In this document: piece by piece, positions 14,465 through 20,316 of the stretch
Position numbering within the stretch: position 1 is the stretch's first letter
Layout: every line of letters begins with the position of its first letter
From: a virus
Length of the DNA stretch: 20,317 bases
Strand: one strand, 5' to 3'
Virus record (IMG/VR): IMGVR_UViG_3300031565_000487
Coordinates: 1-20,317 of that record
The notes under the pieces: model-generated
What the model was told of the DNA's origin: nothing
Seen by the model: the letters and a program-made list of their open reading frames with translations, nothing else
Database searches by the model: none
Made by a program: the position numbers and the translations under genes

Positions 14465-16545
14465 TTTTTGCCCTCCCTCTGTTTTGCGGCAAGTGAAATT
14501 TTTTCACCCAAACGCTTCCTCTTCTTTTCGTCTCCGACGCCGATTTCCTCTAACGATATTCCCTCGACAGATGCCCCAACGGCACAACCGACAAGACAAT
14601 CCCACCAGTGATTTTCAGTTTTATCCGGTCGAATTTTCCATTCGTCTACAACGCGCCCACGCCCGGTCGTCCTAACAGAATATTCAGCCGTTAAATGTTC
14701 AAATAATAATTCATGGTTTGTTTTTGCATCGCCATAAATATTAATTCCCTTATCGACAATAGCCATTTTAAGACGCGAAGCGCAAAAAGATTTCCAAAAG
14801 TTTGCATCAAAATTTATAAAATGCGTCGTGCGTTTGCCTCGCCCTTTTGACAATAGCCAGTTAAAACCTAATTTTTCTCCCGGTCTTTTTGAGTATTCAG
14901 TCATAGGCAAATTGCCAGCACCTACGAATTTACCATGAGCAGGAAATATAACGGTTTTATGCTGTGTGTGAACGGCTAACTGATAAATACTGCCCTGCGA
15001 CGCTGCCCAGTTGGCATCTATTAAAATTTTATTGATAGGCAATTCACCGTCACCAATACACGCATATTTACGCGATATTAAATCGCTTGTTAAAGCATCC
15101 GCCGCGTTGTATAACTGCATTTCCAGCGATTGCCCCGGAAAAACATGTTCGATCCGTATTCGCGCGCTCCGCGTGTCAAACATACCGTCATTTTGTTGCG
15201 GGAATGTACCGTATTCTATTATTTCACCCGCAAAGTTTCTGCGCCAGCTACACACAACGTAATAAAGCAAATTTTGCTGCACGTCAATAAAGGCTGTTAT
15301 TTTTTCTACCTCATTTCCCACAACTCCAGCCGATATTCCGTTTAGTTTTCCCATAAGTTCAGCCAGAGTTATACGTACATCGGCTTTAATAGCATCCTCT
15401 ATTCGCGGGTCATTCTGAAATTCAGAATAAAAACTCATTTTATTTTTGAAATATAAATTCATGGCGTATTGTATACCGTCAACTTCGTCATTATTATATC
15501 GCGCTGTCCAGCTAACCTCTGCACCCTCACGCATTGCGTCAAGGTTTTGTTTATAAAATTCGGTAGCAATAGAAATGTCTTTATTCACACGTAGCGAATC
15601 AGCCCGAATTTCTGCGTATTTTTCCCACAAGTTCATATTTGTTGGAAATGAATTTAACAATTTCATACGCACGGAAAACCAGTCAGGATTTTTTTCACTA
15701 TCTAAAAAATGGTCAGCCAGATCGCCCGGACAAATAACAGTACACGGCATTAATACCGCTATTTTTTGTCCCGGCGCGGGTAAATTAGTAATTGCGTTAT
15801 CAATTGTTTTAATACGTTTATCTGTCTGCGTAAATGAATATGCTGATTCCTCTGTTTGTGGGTCGTCGATAATAACAAGCGATGGGCGAACAACTCTACC
15901 GTCAGTCCGCATGTAGTTTTTACCGCGAATCCGTGCGGTCATACCGGCACATTGAATAATAGCCTCACTGCATAATGCCCCATCAACGCGTGGTAAAATA
16001 AGTTTTTCCGCTGATAAGGAAATTTTTGTACGAACACCGTTTATCGTCTGCCCTTTACATCTGATATGGCTGCCATCAATCTTGCGGATAGGGAAACAAG
16101 CCTCCGGGAAGTCGTCATAAAGCAAATCATTAGACTCCAAAATTTGCCTGATTTTTAGCATATTTTCTTCGCTGGCATCATTTGTCGCGCCAATAAACAC
16201 AATATATTTGTGCTCACCGGACAATATAACCCATAATACAACTACCAGGCATATCACGGTTTTACCCGTGCCGCGTGGCATAGCAATAGCAAAAAAACCG
16301 CCTTTATTTGCGCATAGTTCCGCTAGATCGAAAAGTTGTTTATGATCGTCCGATAATTCGTAATAAAATATTTCAGGAAAATAAGTCATTGCGAAATTTT
16401 GCAATGATTTTAAAGCCGCCGCCCGGCGTTCTGGATTAACGCACGGTGGCGGCTCTCCTATCTCTCTGCCAGCCGCTGATCGCTCCCGGCTGGCTTGCGC
16501 CATTTTATCGCGATGCTCGATATATTCCGCGTCTGTTTTAGTCAT
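14461..16545 (-). CDS. Terminase large subunit, GpA-like
   Basis: This predicts 694 residues. The ATPase has Walker A AMPRGTGKT (88-96), with a VFIGATND coupling-type segment near 116-123, and Walker B SLVIIDDPQTEE (222-233). The nuclease part has ITAFIDVQQNLLYYVV (first Asp about 421), ILIDANWA (about 507) and the late ENHWWDCLVGCAVGA (644-658), whose Asp is the usual last metal ligand. It would cut and package DNA through the portal. Length fits GpA-type terminases. No obvious small terminase is adjacent, unless one of the upstream small genes serves. Both ends overlap neighbours by ATGA. Confidence 0.9.
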   Translation of the reverse strand: MTKTDAEYIEHRDKMAQASRERSAAGREIGEPPPCVNPERRAAALKSLQNFAMTYFPEIFYYELSDDHKQLFDLAELCANKGGFFAIAMPRGTGKTVICLVVVLWVILSGEHKYIVFIGATNDASEENMLKIRQILESNDLLYDDFPEACFPIRKIDGSHIRCKGQTINGVRTKISLSAEKLILPRVDGALCSEAIIQCAGMTARIRGKNYMRTDGRVVRPSLVIIDDPQTEESAYSFTQTDKRIKTIDNAITNLPAPGQKIAVLMPCTVICPGDLADHFLDSEKNPDWFSVRMKLLNSFPTNMNLWEKYAEIRADSLRVNKDISIATEFYKQNLDAMREGAEVSWTARYNNDEVDGIQYAMNLYFKNKMSFYSEFQNDPRIEDAIKADVRITLAELMGKLNGISAGVVGNEVEKITAFIDVQQNLLYYVVCSWRRNFAGEIIEYGTFPQQNDGMFDTRSARIRIEHVFPGQSLEMQLYNAADALTSDLISRKYACIGDGELPINKILIDANWAASQGSIYQLAVHTQHKTVIFPAHGKFVGAGNLPMTEYSKRPGEKLGFNWLLSKGRGKRTTHFINFDANFWKSFCASRLKMAIVDKGINIYGDAKTNHELLFEHLTAEYSVRTTGRGRVVDEWKIRPDKTENHWWDCLVGCAVGASVEGISLEEIGVGDEKKRKRLGEKISLAAKQREGKK

Positions 16546-16733
16546 GCTGTATATACCTCGTCAAAAAGTTTATCGAAATTTTCGACAGCTTTTTGTGCGA
16601 AACTATGACAATTATGACATGACGATCCCGCGACATGGGACGCTAAATACACATCGCAGTATAATTTCGCTGAATAACATTTTCCCAGTTCGGTAATATT
16701 GATTAACCGTTTTGGTTTTGTCAAGTCGCCCAT
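16542..16733 (-). CDS. Small protein upstream of terminase
   Basis: This predicts 63 residues from the ATG at 16733 (MGDLTKPKRLINITELGKCY), preceded by AGGAGTATTATA and overlapping the stop of the micropeptide as TAATG. It contains SSCHNCHSFAQKAVENF, a CxxCH motif (heme- or metal-binding type by pattern only), and ends with a helix FDKLFDEVY. Position directly before the terminase suggests a packaging accessory, but it is too short and lacks a clear HTH to be called the small subunit. Confidence 0.5.
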   Translation of the reverse strand: MGDLTKPKRLINITELGKCYSAKLYCDVYLASHVAGSSCHNCHSFAQKAVENFDKLFDEVYTA

Positions 16734-16804
16734 TATAATACTCCTATCGCTCGACAAACCAACAAAACAAAATAACACGCACCAACCGCTTGTAAGTCGT
16801 TCAT
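16733..16804 (-). CDS. 23-residue hydrophobic micropeptide
   Basis: The frame ATG...TAA encodes MNDLQAVGACYFVLLVCRAI followed by GVL. It has a strong ribosome site (AAGGAGGGTAAAAA) formed by the end of the upstream gene and overlaps that gene's TGA. Its own stop overlaps the next ATG (TAATG). This is the junction style of all true genes here, so translation is likely. It could be a membrane peptide or simply a coupling device. No homology is claimed. Confidence 0.5.
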   Translation of the reverse strand: MNDLQAVGACYFVLLVCRAIGVL

Positions 16805-17358
16805 TTTTTACCCTCCTTTAAGAACGGACTAAAACGCTCACGCAGATATGCCGCCTGCGCCAGCTTCGCCGCTACCTCCTCCTCCTCTGCCGCCCACGCA
16901 CACGCCGCCCACTCCGCCGCCGCCGCCGCCGCCGACCACTCCACACACGCCTCCGCCGCCTCCGCCGCCGCCGCCGCCGCCGACGACCACTCCGCACACG
17001 CCTCCGCTGTCAACGCCGCCTCCGCCGCCGCCGCCTCCGCCGCCCACGTCTCCGCACACGCAGCTTTTAATTCATCTGTAGTCGCCTCTCCGACTGCATA
17101 TTTTTCTGCGACGATAACAGCGTTTTTTGAGCGCTCGTCAGTCAGTAAATGCCACACCTGCCTTGCACACCAGCAGGCAAAAAGACGTAAGTCTCTTTCC
17201 GGCAAAACTCCCTGTCTGGTCGCAACCCAGACCACCCAGTCGGGTCGCGCTTTTAACCACACCTCGTGCATACTATCGCAACTGTTTAACGCCCAATCCC
17301 TGCCATCTGCACAAGCGTAGTGCGTATGGCAAAAATCAACTACCTCGTGTCTACTCAT
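16801..17358 (-). CDS. Ala-rich IWxLLTDE family protein, paralog 2
   Basis: This predicts 185 residues. Shared core: NSCDSMHEVWLKARPDWVVW (about 26-45), LRLFACWCARQVWHLLTDER (about 57-76), NAVIVAEKYAVGEATTDELK. The middle (about residues 105-165) is extreme: runs such as EACAEWSSAAAAAAEAA and EACVEWSAAAAAAEWAA form an internal repeat, followed by EEEEV. The C-terminus AQAAYLRERFSPFLKEGKK matches the other copies. The DNA of the middle is almost pure GCC/TCC/CGC triplets on the plus strand, far richer in GC than the surroundings. Function unknown; the Ala-rich part is probably helical and hypervariable. Confidence 0.6.
   Translation of the reverse strand: MSRHEVVDFCHTHYACADGRDWALNSCDSMHEVWLKARPDWVVWVATRQGVLPERDLRLFACWCARQVWHLLTDERSKNAVIVAEKYAVGEATTDELKAACAETWAAEAAAAEAALTAEACAEWSSAAAAAAEAAEACVEWSAAAAAAEWAACAWAAEEEEVAAKLAQAAYLRERFSPFLKEGKK
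16870..17060. repeat. GC-rich imperfect triplet tract coding for the Ala-rich segment
   Basis: About 190 bases of near-continuous CCGCCG/CCTCCG-type triplets with embedded CAC, TCC and ACG variants. In the gene on the minus strand they encode Ala-rich helix with Glu and Trp. It is an outlier in base composition and a likely site of slippage and length change. Confidence 0.8.
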
Positions 17359-17891
17359 TTTGTTTCATCCTTTAAAAATGGATTAAACATCTCACGCAGA
17401 TATGCCGCCTGCGCCTCCCGAGCATCGTCAACTGTAGTATCATATGCCCACCCAGCATCAACTGGCACCGGAGCCCCCGCAGCATACGCCGAAGCCGTGG
17501 CAACATCTATCGCTACAACTATTTCGTCAGTAGTCCATCTTGCCGCATTATCTGCCCACGTCGCCTCATCGCCAGCCAATAAATCAGCAGCTACACGCGC
17601 AGCATCTAATTCATCCGGAGTAACCTCCCCGCTGGCATATTTTTCCGCGACAATAACCGCAATTTTAAATATATCATCTGTGAGTAAATGCCATATCTGC
17701 ATTACGCACCAACACGAAAACAGTCTTGCTTCTTTGTCGGGCAAAACACATGTGGCAATATAAATCAATAATTCCGGCTGTGCGTTTAGCCACACTTTAT
17801 GCATACTATCGCAACTGTCTATTGCCTTTTGCCTCTCGTCCGGACATATTTTATGCGTACTAAAAAAATCAATAATCTCTTGTTTACTCAT
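17355..17891 (-). CDS. Ala-rich IWxLLTDE family protein, paralog 3
   Basis: This predicts 178 residues from the ATG at 17891 (MSKQEIIDFFSTHKICPDER), which follows GAGAGGGCAAAAA; an upstream in-frame start lacks such a site. Shared core: DSCDSMHKVWLNAQPELLIY, LFSCWCVMQIWHLLTDDIFK, VIVAEKYASGEVTPDELDAA. The middle is moderately Ala-rich but with normal codon mixture (VAADLLAGDEATWADNAARW, ATASAYAAGAPV). The end AQAAYLREMFNPFLKDETK matches. Its stop overlaps paralog 2's start (ATGA), so the pair is a tandem duplication. Function unknown. Confidence 0.6.
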   Translation of the reverse strand: MSKQEIIDFFSTHKICPDERQKAIDSCDSMHKVWLNAQPELLIYIATCVLPDKEARLFSCWCVMQIWHLLTDDIFKIAVIVAEKYASGEVTPDELDAARVAADLLAGDEATWADNAARWTTDEIVVAIDVATASAYAAGAPVPVDAGWAYDTTVDDAREAQAAYLREMFNPFLKDETK

Positions 17892-18069
17892 TTTTTGCCC
17901 TCTCCGTAAAAAAATTACAGTCCGTCCGTGCGGTGTAAATACGTACATCGCCACCACCGTCAACTCTAGTACAAACTCCGTACTGTTTGTCCCTCCAGTA
18001 CGCAGCCCAGTGACAGCACCGCGAACATTTCACCGCGCCAGCCGGGCGCATGTTAATCCGTGTATCCAT
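17884..18069 (-). CDS. Small Cys-rich protein
   Basis: This predicts 61 residues starting MDTRINMRPAGAVKCSRCCH, with CSRCCHW, YGVCTRVDGGG and RTDCNFF. The CxxC...C...C set fits a small zinc-binding knuckle of the kind common in phage accessory regions. The ATG at 18069 follows GGAGG by 7 bases inside the end of the RHH gene (17-base overlap). A later Met at residue 7 is possible. It overlaps the next gene by 8 bases. Confidence 0.55.
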   Translation of the reverse strand: MDTRINMRPAGAVKCSRCCHWAAYWRDKQYGVCTRVDGGGDVRIYTARTDCNFFTERAKNE

Positions 18070-18217
18070 CTACTAGCCTCCGTATTATAGCATCCCTCAC
18101 AAACGTCGATAAACTATCACTACCCCTCATTTTATCGATCTGCGATTTCAAATCAATGCCGATTAAAAAATTAATTCGGTATTTTTTTTCTGGGTTTTCG
18201 ATCCTTTTTCGCCCCAT
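18053..18217 (-). CDS. Ribbon-helix-helix protein (CopG/Arc-like)
   Basis: This predicts 54 residues, short enough to be missed by length cut-offs. After MGRKRIENPEKK comes a strand YRINFLIGI, then helix DLKSQIDKMRGSD, then SLSTFVRDAIIRRLVDGYTD. The strand-helix-turn-helix order, the alternating basic and hydrophobic strand and S.FVRDAI..L are typical of ribbon-helix-helix DNA-binding dimers. The ribosome site AAGGGAGTAACC is strong. It could repress phage transcription, and the palindromic operator at 12911-12934 is an attractive target (inference). Confidence 0.7.
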   Translation of the reverse strand: MGRKRIENPEKKYRINFLIGIDLKSQIDKMRGSDSLSTFVRDAIIRRLVDGYTD

Positions 18218-18228
18218 GGTTACTCCCT
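18142..18228. repeat. Direct repeat copy 1: start region of the RHH gene
   Basis: About 87 bp that recur, roughly 90% identical by eye, at 18467-18555. The repeat covers the ribosome site and the first 25 codons of the ribbon-helix-helix gene. Confidence 0.85.
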
Positions 18229-18450
18229 TCTTGAGTGGATTTCATTCCAACGCCATGTTTCAAATTCAGCCATTGCTGTCAGACAATCTTTATTTGTTGT
18301 TGGTCTTGGGCAAGGTATGCGTGGAAAAGGTATAAAATAATCACCTCTTAGTTCTAAAGGGTATTTTAATATACAATATGGACGACCTGCACCAAGGCTT
18401 TGGAGGCATTTACAGGAATGACACGATGACTTTCGTTTTACTATTTTCAT
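18220..18450 (-). CDS. Small Cys-rich protein between RHH copies
   Basis: This predicts 76 residues: MKIVKRKSSCHSCKCLQSLG, then PYCILKYPLELRGDYFIPFP, RIPCPRPTTNKDCL and a helical tail EFETWRWNEIHSRRE. Six Cys residues (CxxCxC, C, C, C) suggest a metal-bound or knuckle fold. The ribosome site is CTGGAGAG, and the ATG overlaps the stop of the truncated RHH frame (ATGA), so the two are translationally coupled. No family recognised. It looks inserted between the two RHH copies or trapped by the duplication. Confidence 0.6.
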   Translation of the reverse strand: MKIVKRKSSCHSCKCLQSLGAGRPYCILKYPLELRGDYFIPFPRIPCPRPTTNKDCLTAMAEFETWRWNEIHSRRE

Positions 18451-18542
18451 CTCTCCAGTACTCCTAGCGATTTCAAATCAATACCGATCAAAAAATTAAC
18501 ACGGCATTTTTTTTCGGGGTTTTCGATCCTTTTTCTCCCCAT
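18447..18542 (-). pseudogene. Truncated ribbon-helix-helix duplicate
   Basis: The 31-codon frame starts MGRKRIENPEKKCRVNFLIG, matches the full RHH protein at 23 of its first 25 residues, then diverges to LGVLER and stops. The two helices needed for dimerisation are missing. It keeps a strong ribosome site (AAAAAGGAGTAACCAC). Its TGA overlaps the next ATG. It may survive only as a leader that couples translation to the Cys-rich gene. Confidence 0.75.
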
Positions 18543-18555
18543 GTGGTTACTCCTT
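18467..18555. repeat. Direct repeat copy 2: truncated RHH start region
   Basis: Partner of the repeat at 18142-18228. The match begins at the GCGATTTCAAATCAAT side and runs through the start codon and ribosome site. The two copies differ by scattered substitutions, mostly synonymous, so it is an old rather than fresh duplication. Confidence 0.85.
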
Positions 18556-19044
18556 TTTAAAAATGTCAATAACTCGTTTAACATCGACAGGCGCGGACGC
18601 TGTGCCGATTGTCCTAGACAGTTTATTTTGTCCGCCGTAAGATGTCATTAATTGCATCGCGCCGATTGTAGCCTGTAAAGTCAAGGCCTTATTTTTTTCC
18701 GGCTGTGACAGTTTATCAAATTCAGCGCAAGACAAAATCTTACCAGATTTTTTATTAAAACGATTTACTTTGTGTTGCCTATCACCAACGCAATCAACTA
18801 TTTTCCCGCCGGAGATTAACTTAATCCCCTCCCCACGCATGACACCATAAACAAACGCGTGGTCACGCATCAATATCCGCCTCGCTGATTCCAAGAAATG
18901 GCGGTTTTGCTGTATCGGTTTACCGATAATTTGCGATAATTCGTTATAATTAATTATTCGTTCCGGCGCATTATCAGCCAGTTCCAGCAAAAATTTAACG
19001 ATGCTTTGTGTATCGATAGACGGCTCAAAGTTCAAGTTTTTCAT
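18547..19044 (-). CDS. Winged-helix-like DNA-binding protein
   Basis: This predicts 165 residues. Residues about 30-80 (INYNELSQIIGKPIQQNRHF, LESARRILMRDHAFVYGVMR, GEGIKLI) follow a pattern I recognise from phage proteins of unknown function: a 'YxELSxxIG' recognition-type helix, then 'ARRIL.RDH..V...VRGEGIK.L', like a helix-turn-helix with wing. The C-terminal part is basic (RQHKVNRFNKKSGKIL) and helical. It could be a regulator or a small-terminase-like DNA binder. It is the first gene downstream of three CCNNA arrays, and its stop overlaps the ribosome site of the truncated RHH frame. Confidence 0.55.
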   Translation of the reverse strand: MKNLNFEPSIDTQSIVKFLLELADNAPERIINYNELSQIIGKPIQQNRHFLESARRILMRDHAFVYGVMRGEGIKLISGGKIVDCVGDRQHKVNRFNKKSGKILSCAEFDKLSQPEKNKALTLQATIGAMQLMTSYGGQNKLSRTIGTASAPVDVKRVIDIFKKE

Positions 19045-19077
19045 TTTCTCTCCATGTTTTTGTGTATTAAAAAATGC

Positions 19078-19132
19078 CCTTACCTGACCTTACCTCACCT
19101 TACCGCACCCAACCTGACCTTACCCCACCGCA
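19078..19132. repeat. CCNNA pentamer array A (11 units)
   Basis: Eleven contiguous 5-bp units, all exactly CCNNA on the plus strand, with NN in order TT TG TT TC TT GC CA TG TT CC GC. On the coding strand this is a run of TNNGG. It lies 34 bases upstream of the start of the winged-helix-like gene. Confidence 0.95.
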
Positions 19133-19163
19133 TTAATTTTCAAATCCTTTACGGATTTTTGTC
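19133..19163. repeat. Hairpin-bearing spacer, copy 1
   Basis: Follows array A. AAATCC and GGATTT (19142-19147, 19153-19158) form a 6-bp stem with loop TTTAC and a T-run on the plus-strand side. The 30-bp core is identical to the segment after array B, 103 bp away. It could terminate transcription weakly in the plus direction or be a structural spacer. Confidence 0.8.
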
Positions 19164-19175
19164 ATGTTTAAAAAC

Positions 19176-19235
19176 CCTTACCTTACCTTACCTCACCGTA
19201 CCATACCGAACCTCACCCGACCCTACCTGACCACA
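19176..19235. repeat. CCNNA pentamer array B (12 units)
   Basis: Twelve contiguous units, all CCNNA: NN are TT TT TT TC GT AT GA TC CG CT TG AC. It is preceded by TTTAAAAACC, which also introduces arrays C and D in slightly varied form. Confidence 0.95.
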
Positions 19236-19263
19236 TTAATTTTCAAATCCTTTACGGATTTTT
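19236..19263. repeat. Hairpin-bearing spacer, copy 2
   Basis: Same sequence as copy 1: AAATCC / GGATTT stem at 19245-19250 and 19256-19261 with loop TTTAC, followed by TTTTATTG on the plus strand. Confidence 0.8.
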
Positions 19264-19279
19264 ATTGTGTTAAAAATAC

Positions 19280-19334
19280 CCTTAACTTACCTCACCTTAC
19301 CCGACCCAACCGGACCCAACCCCACCCAACCCGA
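19280..19334. repeat. CCNNA pentamer array C (11 units)
   Basis: Eleven contiguous units, ten of them CCNNA and one (the second) ACTTA; NN of the rest are TT TC TT CG CA GG CA CC CA CG. It directly follows the 3' end of the gene at 19343-19906 in the direction of transcription. Confidence 0.9.
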
Positions 19335-19342
19335 ACAAACAT

Positions 19343-19906
19343 TTATTCAAATGACAAAGACAAAATTTTAAACCGTCCGTAATATCCGTTATTGCGCGGG
19401 CGGAATCTACCCAGCCCGATAAATTTTCCAGCCTGTTCGAGGTGATACTCAAACACCTCACGTGTTATTGTATCATCTACGATCAGCGCGTTAAAATTAA
19501 ATTGTGTACCAGCCGGGATGTAAGGGAAACATTTTGCAACGCGTGTAGTGCCACCCCTGCGCCCGTCAGACGGTACATGCAGCCATTCACCGTCAACATC
19601 ATCGCGTTTTATTCCCAGCGGGATTTCCTCTGACAGCAAAATCCCGGCTTCAAAGTGTTTAGTATATGTAGATTTCCCTTTTCCGGGAATCTGCATCGAC
19701 AAATATTTAGCCACCGCCGCAAGGCAATTTTTGATCATCATCGGCGGAATAAAGATTTCCAATGTTTTGGGGAAATAGTGCATCCGCTCCCGCCAAACTC
19801 TTTTTTCATAATCTGCAAAATTTTCTTTTTTTTCTTTTTCAATCGATACAAATTTACTCATTGAAAATGGACTAACAAATTCACATGACACCGTTGCTGT
19901 TTTCAT
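19343..19906 (-). CDS. Unknown protein with Gly/Arg-rich RAMP-like C-terminal loop
   Basis: This predicts 187 residues, MKTATVSCEFVSPFSMSKFV at the start; ribosome site CAGGAGAGAGAG. Segments: FPKTLEIFIPPMMIKNCLAA (about 45-65), GWL-less DDVDGEWLHVPSDGRRGGTT, FPYIPAGTQFNFNALIVDD (beta strands), EHLEQAG-like helix and AGKFIGLGRFRPRNNGYYGR. The last segment, GxGRFRP..GxYGRF, resembles the glycine-rich loop near the end of RAMP-fold (Cas5/6/7-like) proteins. That is a look-alike only: no other Cas feature is near. Similar phage proteins of this length exist, to my memory as hypotheticals. It lies between arrays C and D. Confidence 0.5.
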   Translation of the reverse strand: MKTATVSCEFVSPFSMSKFVSIEKEKKENFADYEKRVWRERMHYFPKTLEIFIPPMMIKNCLAAVAKYLSMQIPGKGKSTYTKHFEAGILLSEEIPLGIKRDDVDGEWLHVPSDGRRGGTTRVAKCFPYIPAGTQFNFNALIVDDTITREVFEYHLEQAGKFIGLGRFRPRNNGYYGRFKILSLSFE

Positions 19907-19930
19907 CTCTCTCTCCTGTTTTTAAAAAAC

Positions 19931-19990
19931 CCTTACCTTACCACACCGAACCACACCCCACCCAACCGAACCCCACCCTACCGCACCTAA
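19931..19990. repeat. CCNNA pentamer array D (12 units)
   Basis: Twelve contiguous CCNNA units with NN TT TT AC GA AC CC CA GA CC CT GC TA, plus a terminal CCAAT. The right end runs into the stop codon of the upstream gene. On the coding strand it lies 24 bases upstream of the start of the RAMP-like gene. Confidence 0.95.
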
Positions 19991-20316
19991 CCAATCAACC
20001 CATCGCGTACACCGCGCATGTATGTTAATGTGTCATCAATAATTTTAACGCATTCGCCTTCAGCCTGTGCGATAAAATCTGTAGCAATAGTTTCTAACTC
20101 TTTGTCAGTGGTATCAGCCGTTATTTCATCTCGCGCCGATTGATTAAAATATTCCCACGCAAAAAATACCACGTGGCAGTCGCAATCATCGTGATCGACA
20201 CCTAACACTATCTCATTTACCGACCTAACATCGCCTGATCTAACGTATGGCAAGATCGCAGTAATTAATTTATTCATCGCATCCGCCGATATCAATTCCG
20301 GGATATACCAGCGCAT
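19987..20316 (-). CDS. Hypothetical protein at right edge (possibly partial)
   Basis: 109 codons are visible, starting at an ATG one base from the right edge (MRWYIPELISADAMNKLITA), so the true start may lie outside. It is acidic and alpha/beta (VNEIVLGVDHDDCDCHVVFF, TDKELETIATDFIAQAEGEC). The DHDDCDCH stretch could be a metal site, though nothing is known of it. It ends GLIG with the stop inside the last CCNNA unit. No family recognised. Confidence 0.5.
   Translation of the reverse strand: MRWYIPELISADAMNKLITAILPYVRSGDVRSVNEIVLGVDHDDCDCHVVFFAWEYFNQSARDEITADTTDKELETIATDFIAQAEGECVKIIDDTLTYMRGVRDGLIG

Noticed and set aside
16848-17081. Plus-strand poly-proline reading frame
   Set aside because: It is the antisense shadow of the GCC-rich tract that codes for the Ala-rich segment; no ribosome site and extreme low complexity.
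19006-19382. Plus-strand frames rich in LTLPYLTxPN repeats
   Set aside because: They arise from reading the CCNNA arrays (15-bp translation period) and run across the hairpins; no ribosome site, and all genes here are on the other strand.
19078-19990. CRISPR array
   Set aside because: Units are 5 bp with no spacers, and there are no cas genes; the RAMP-like loop alone is not enough.
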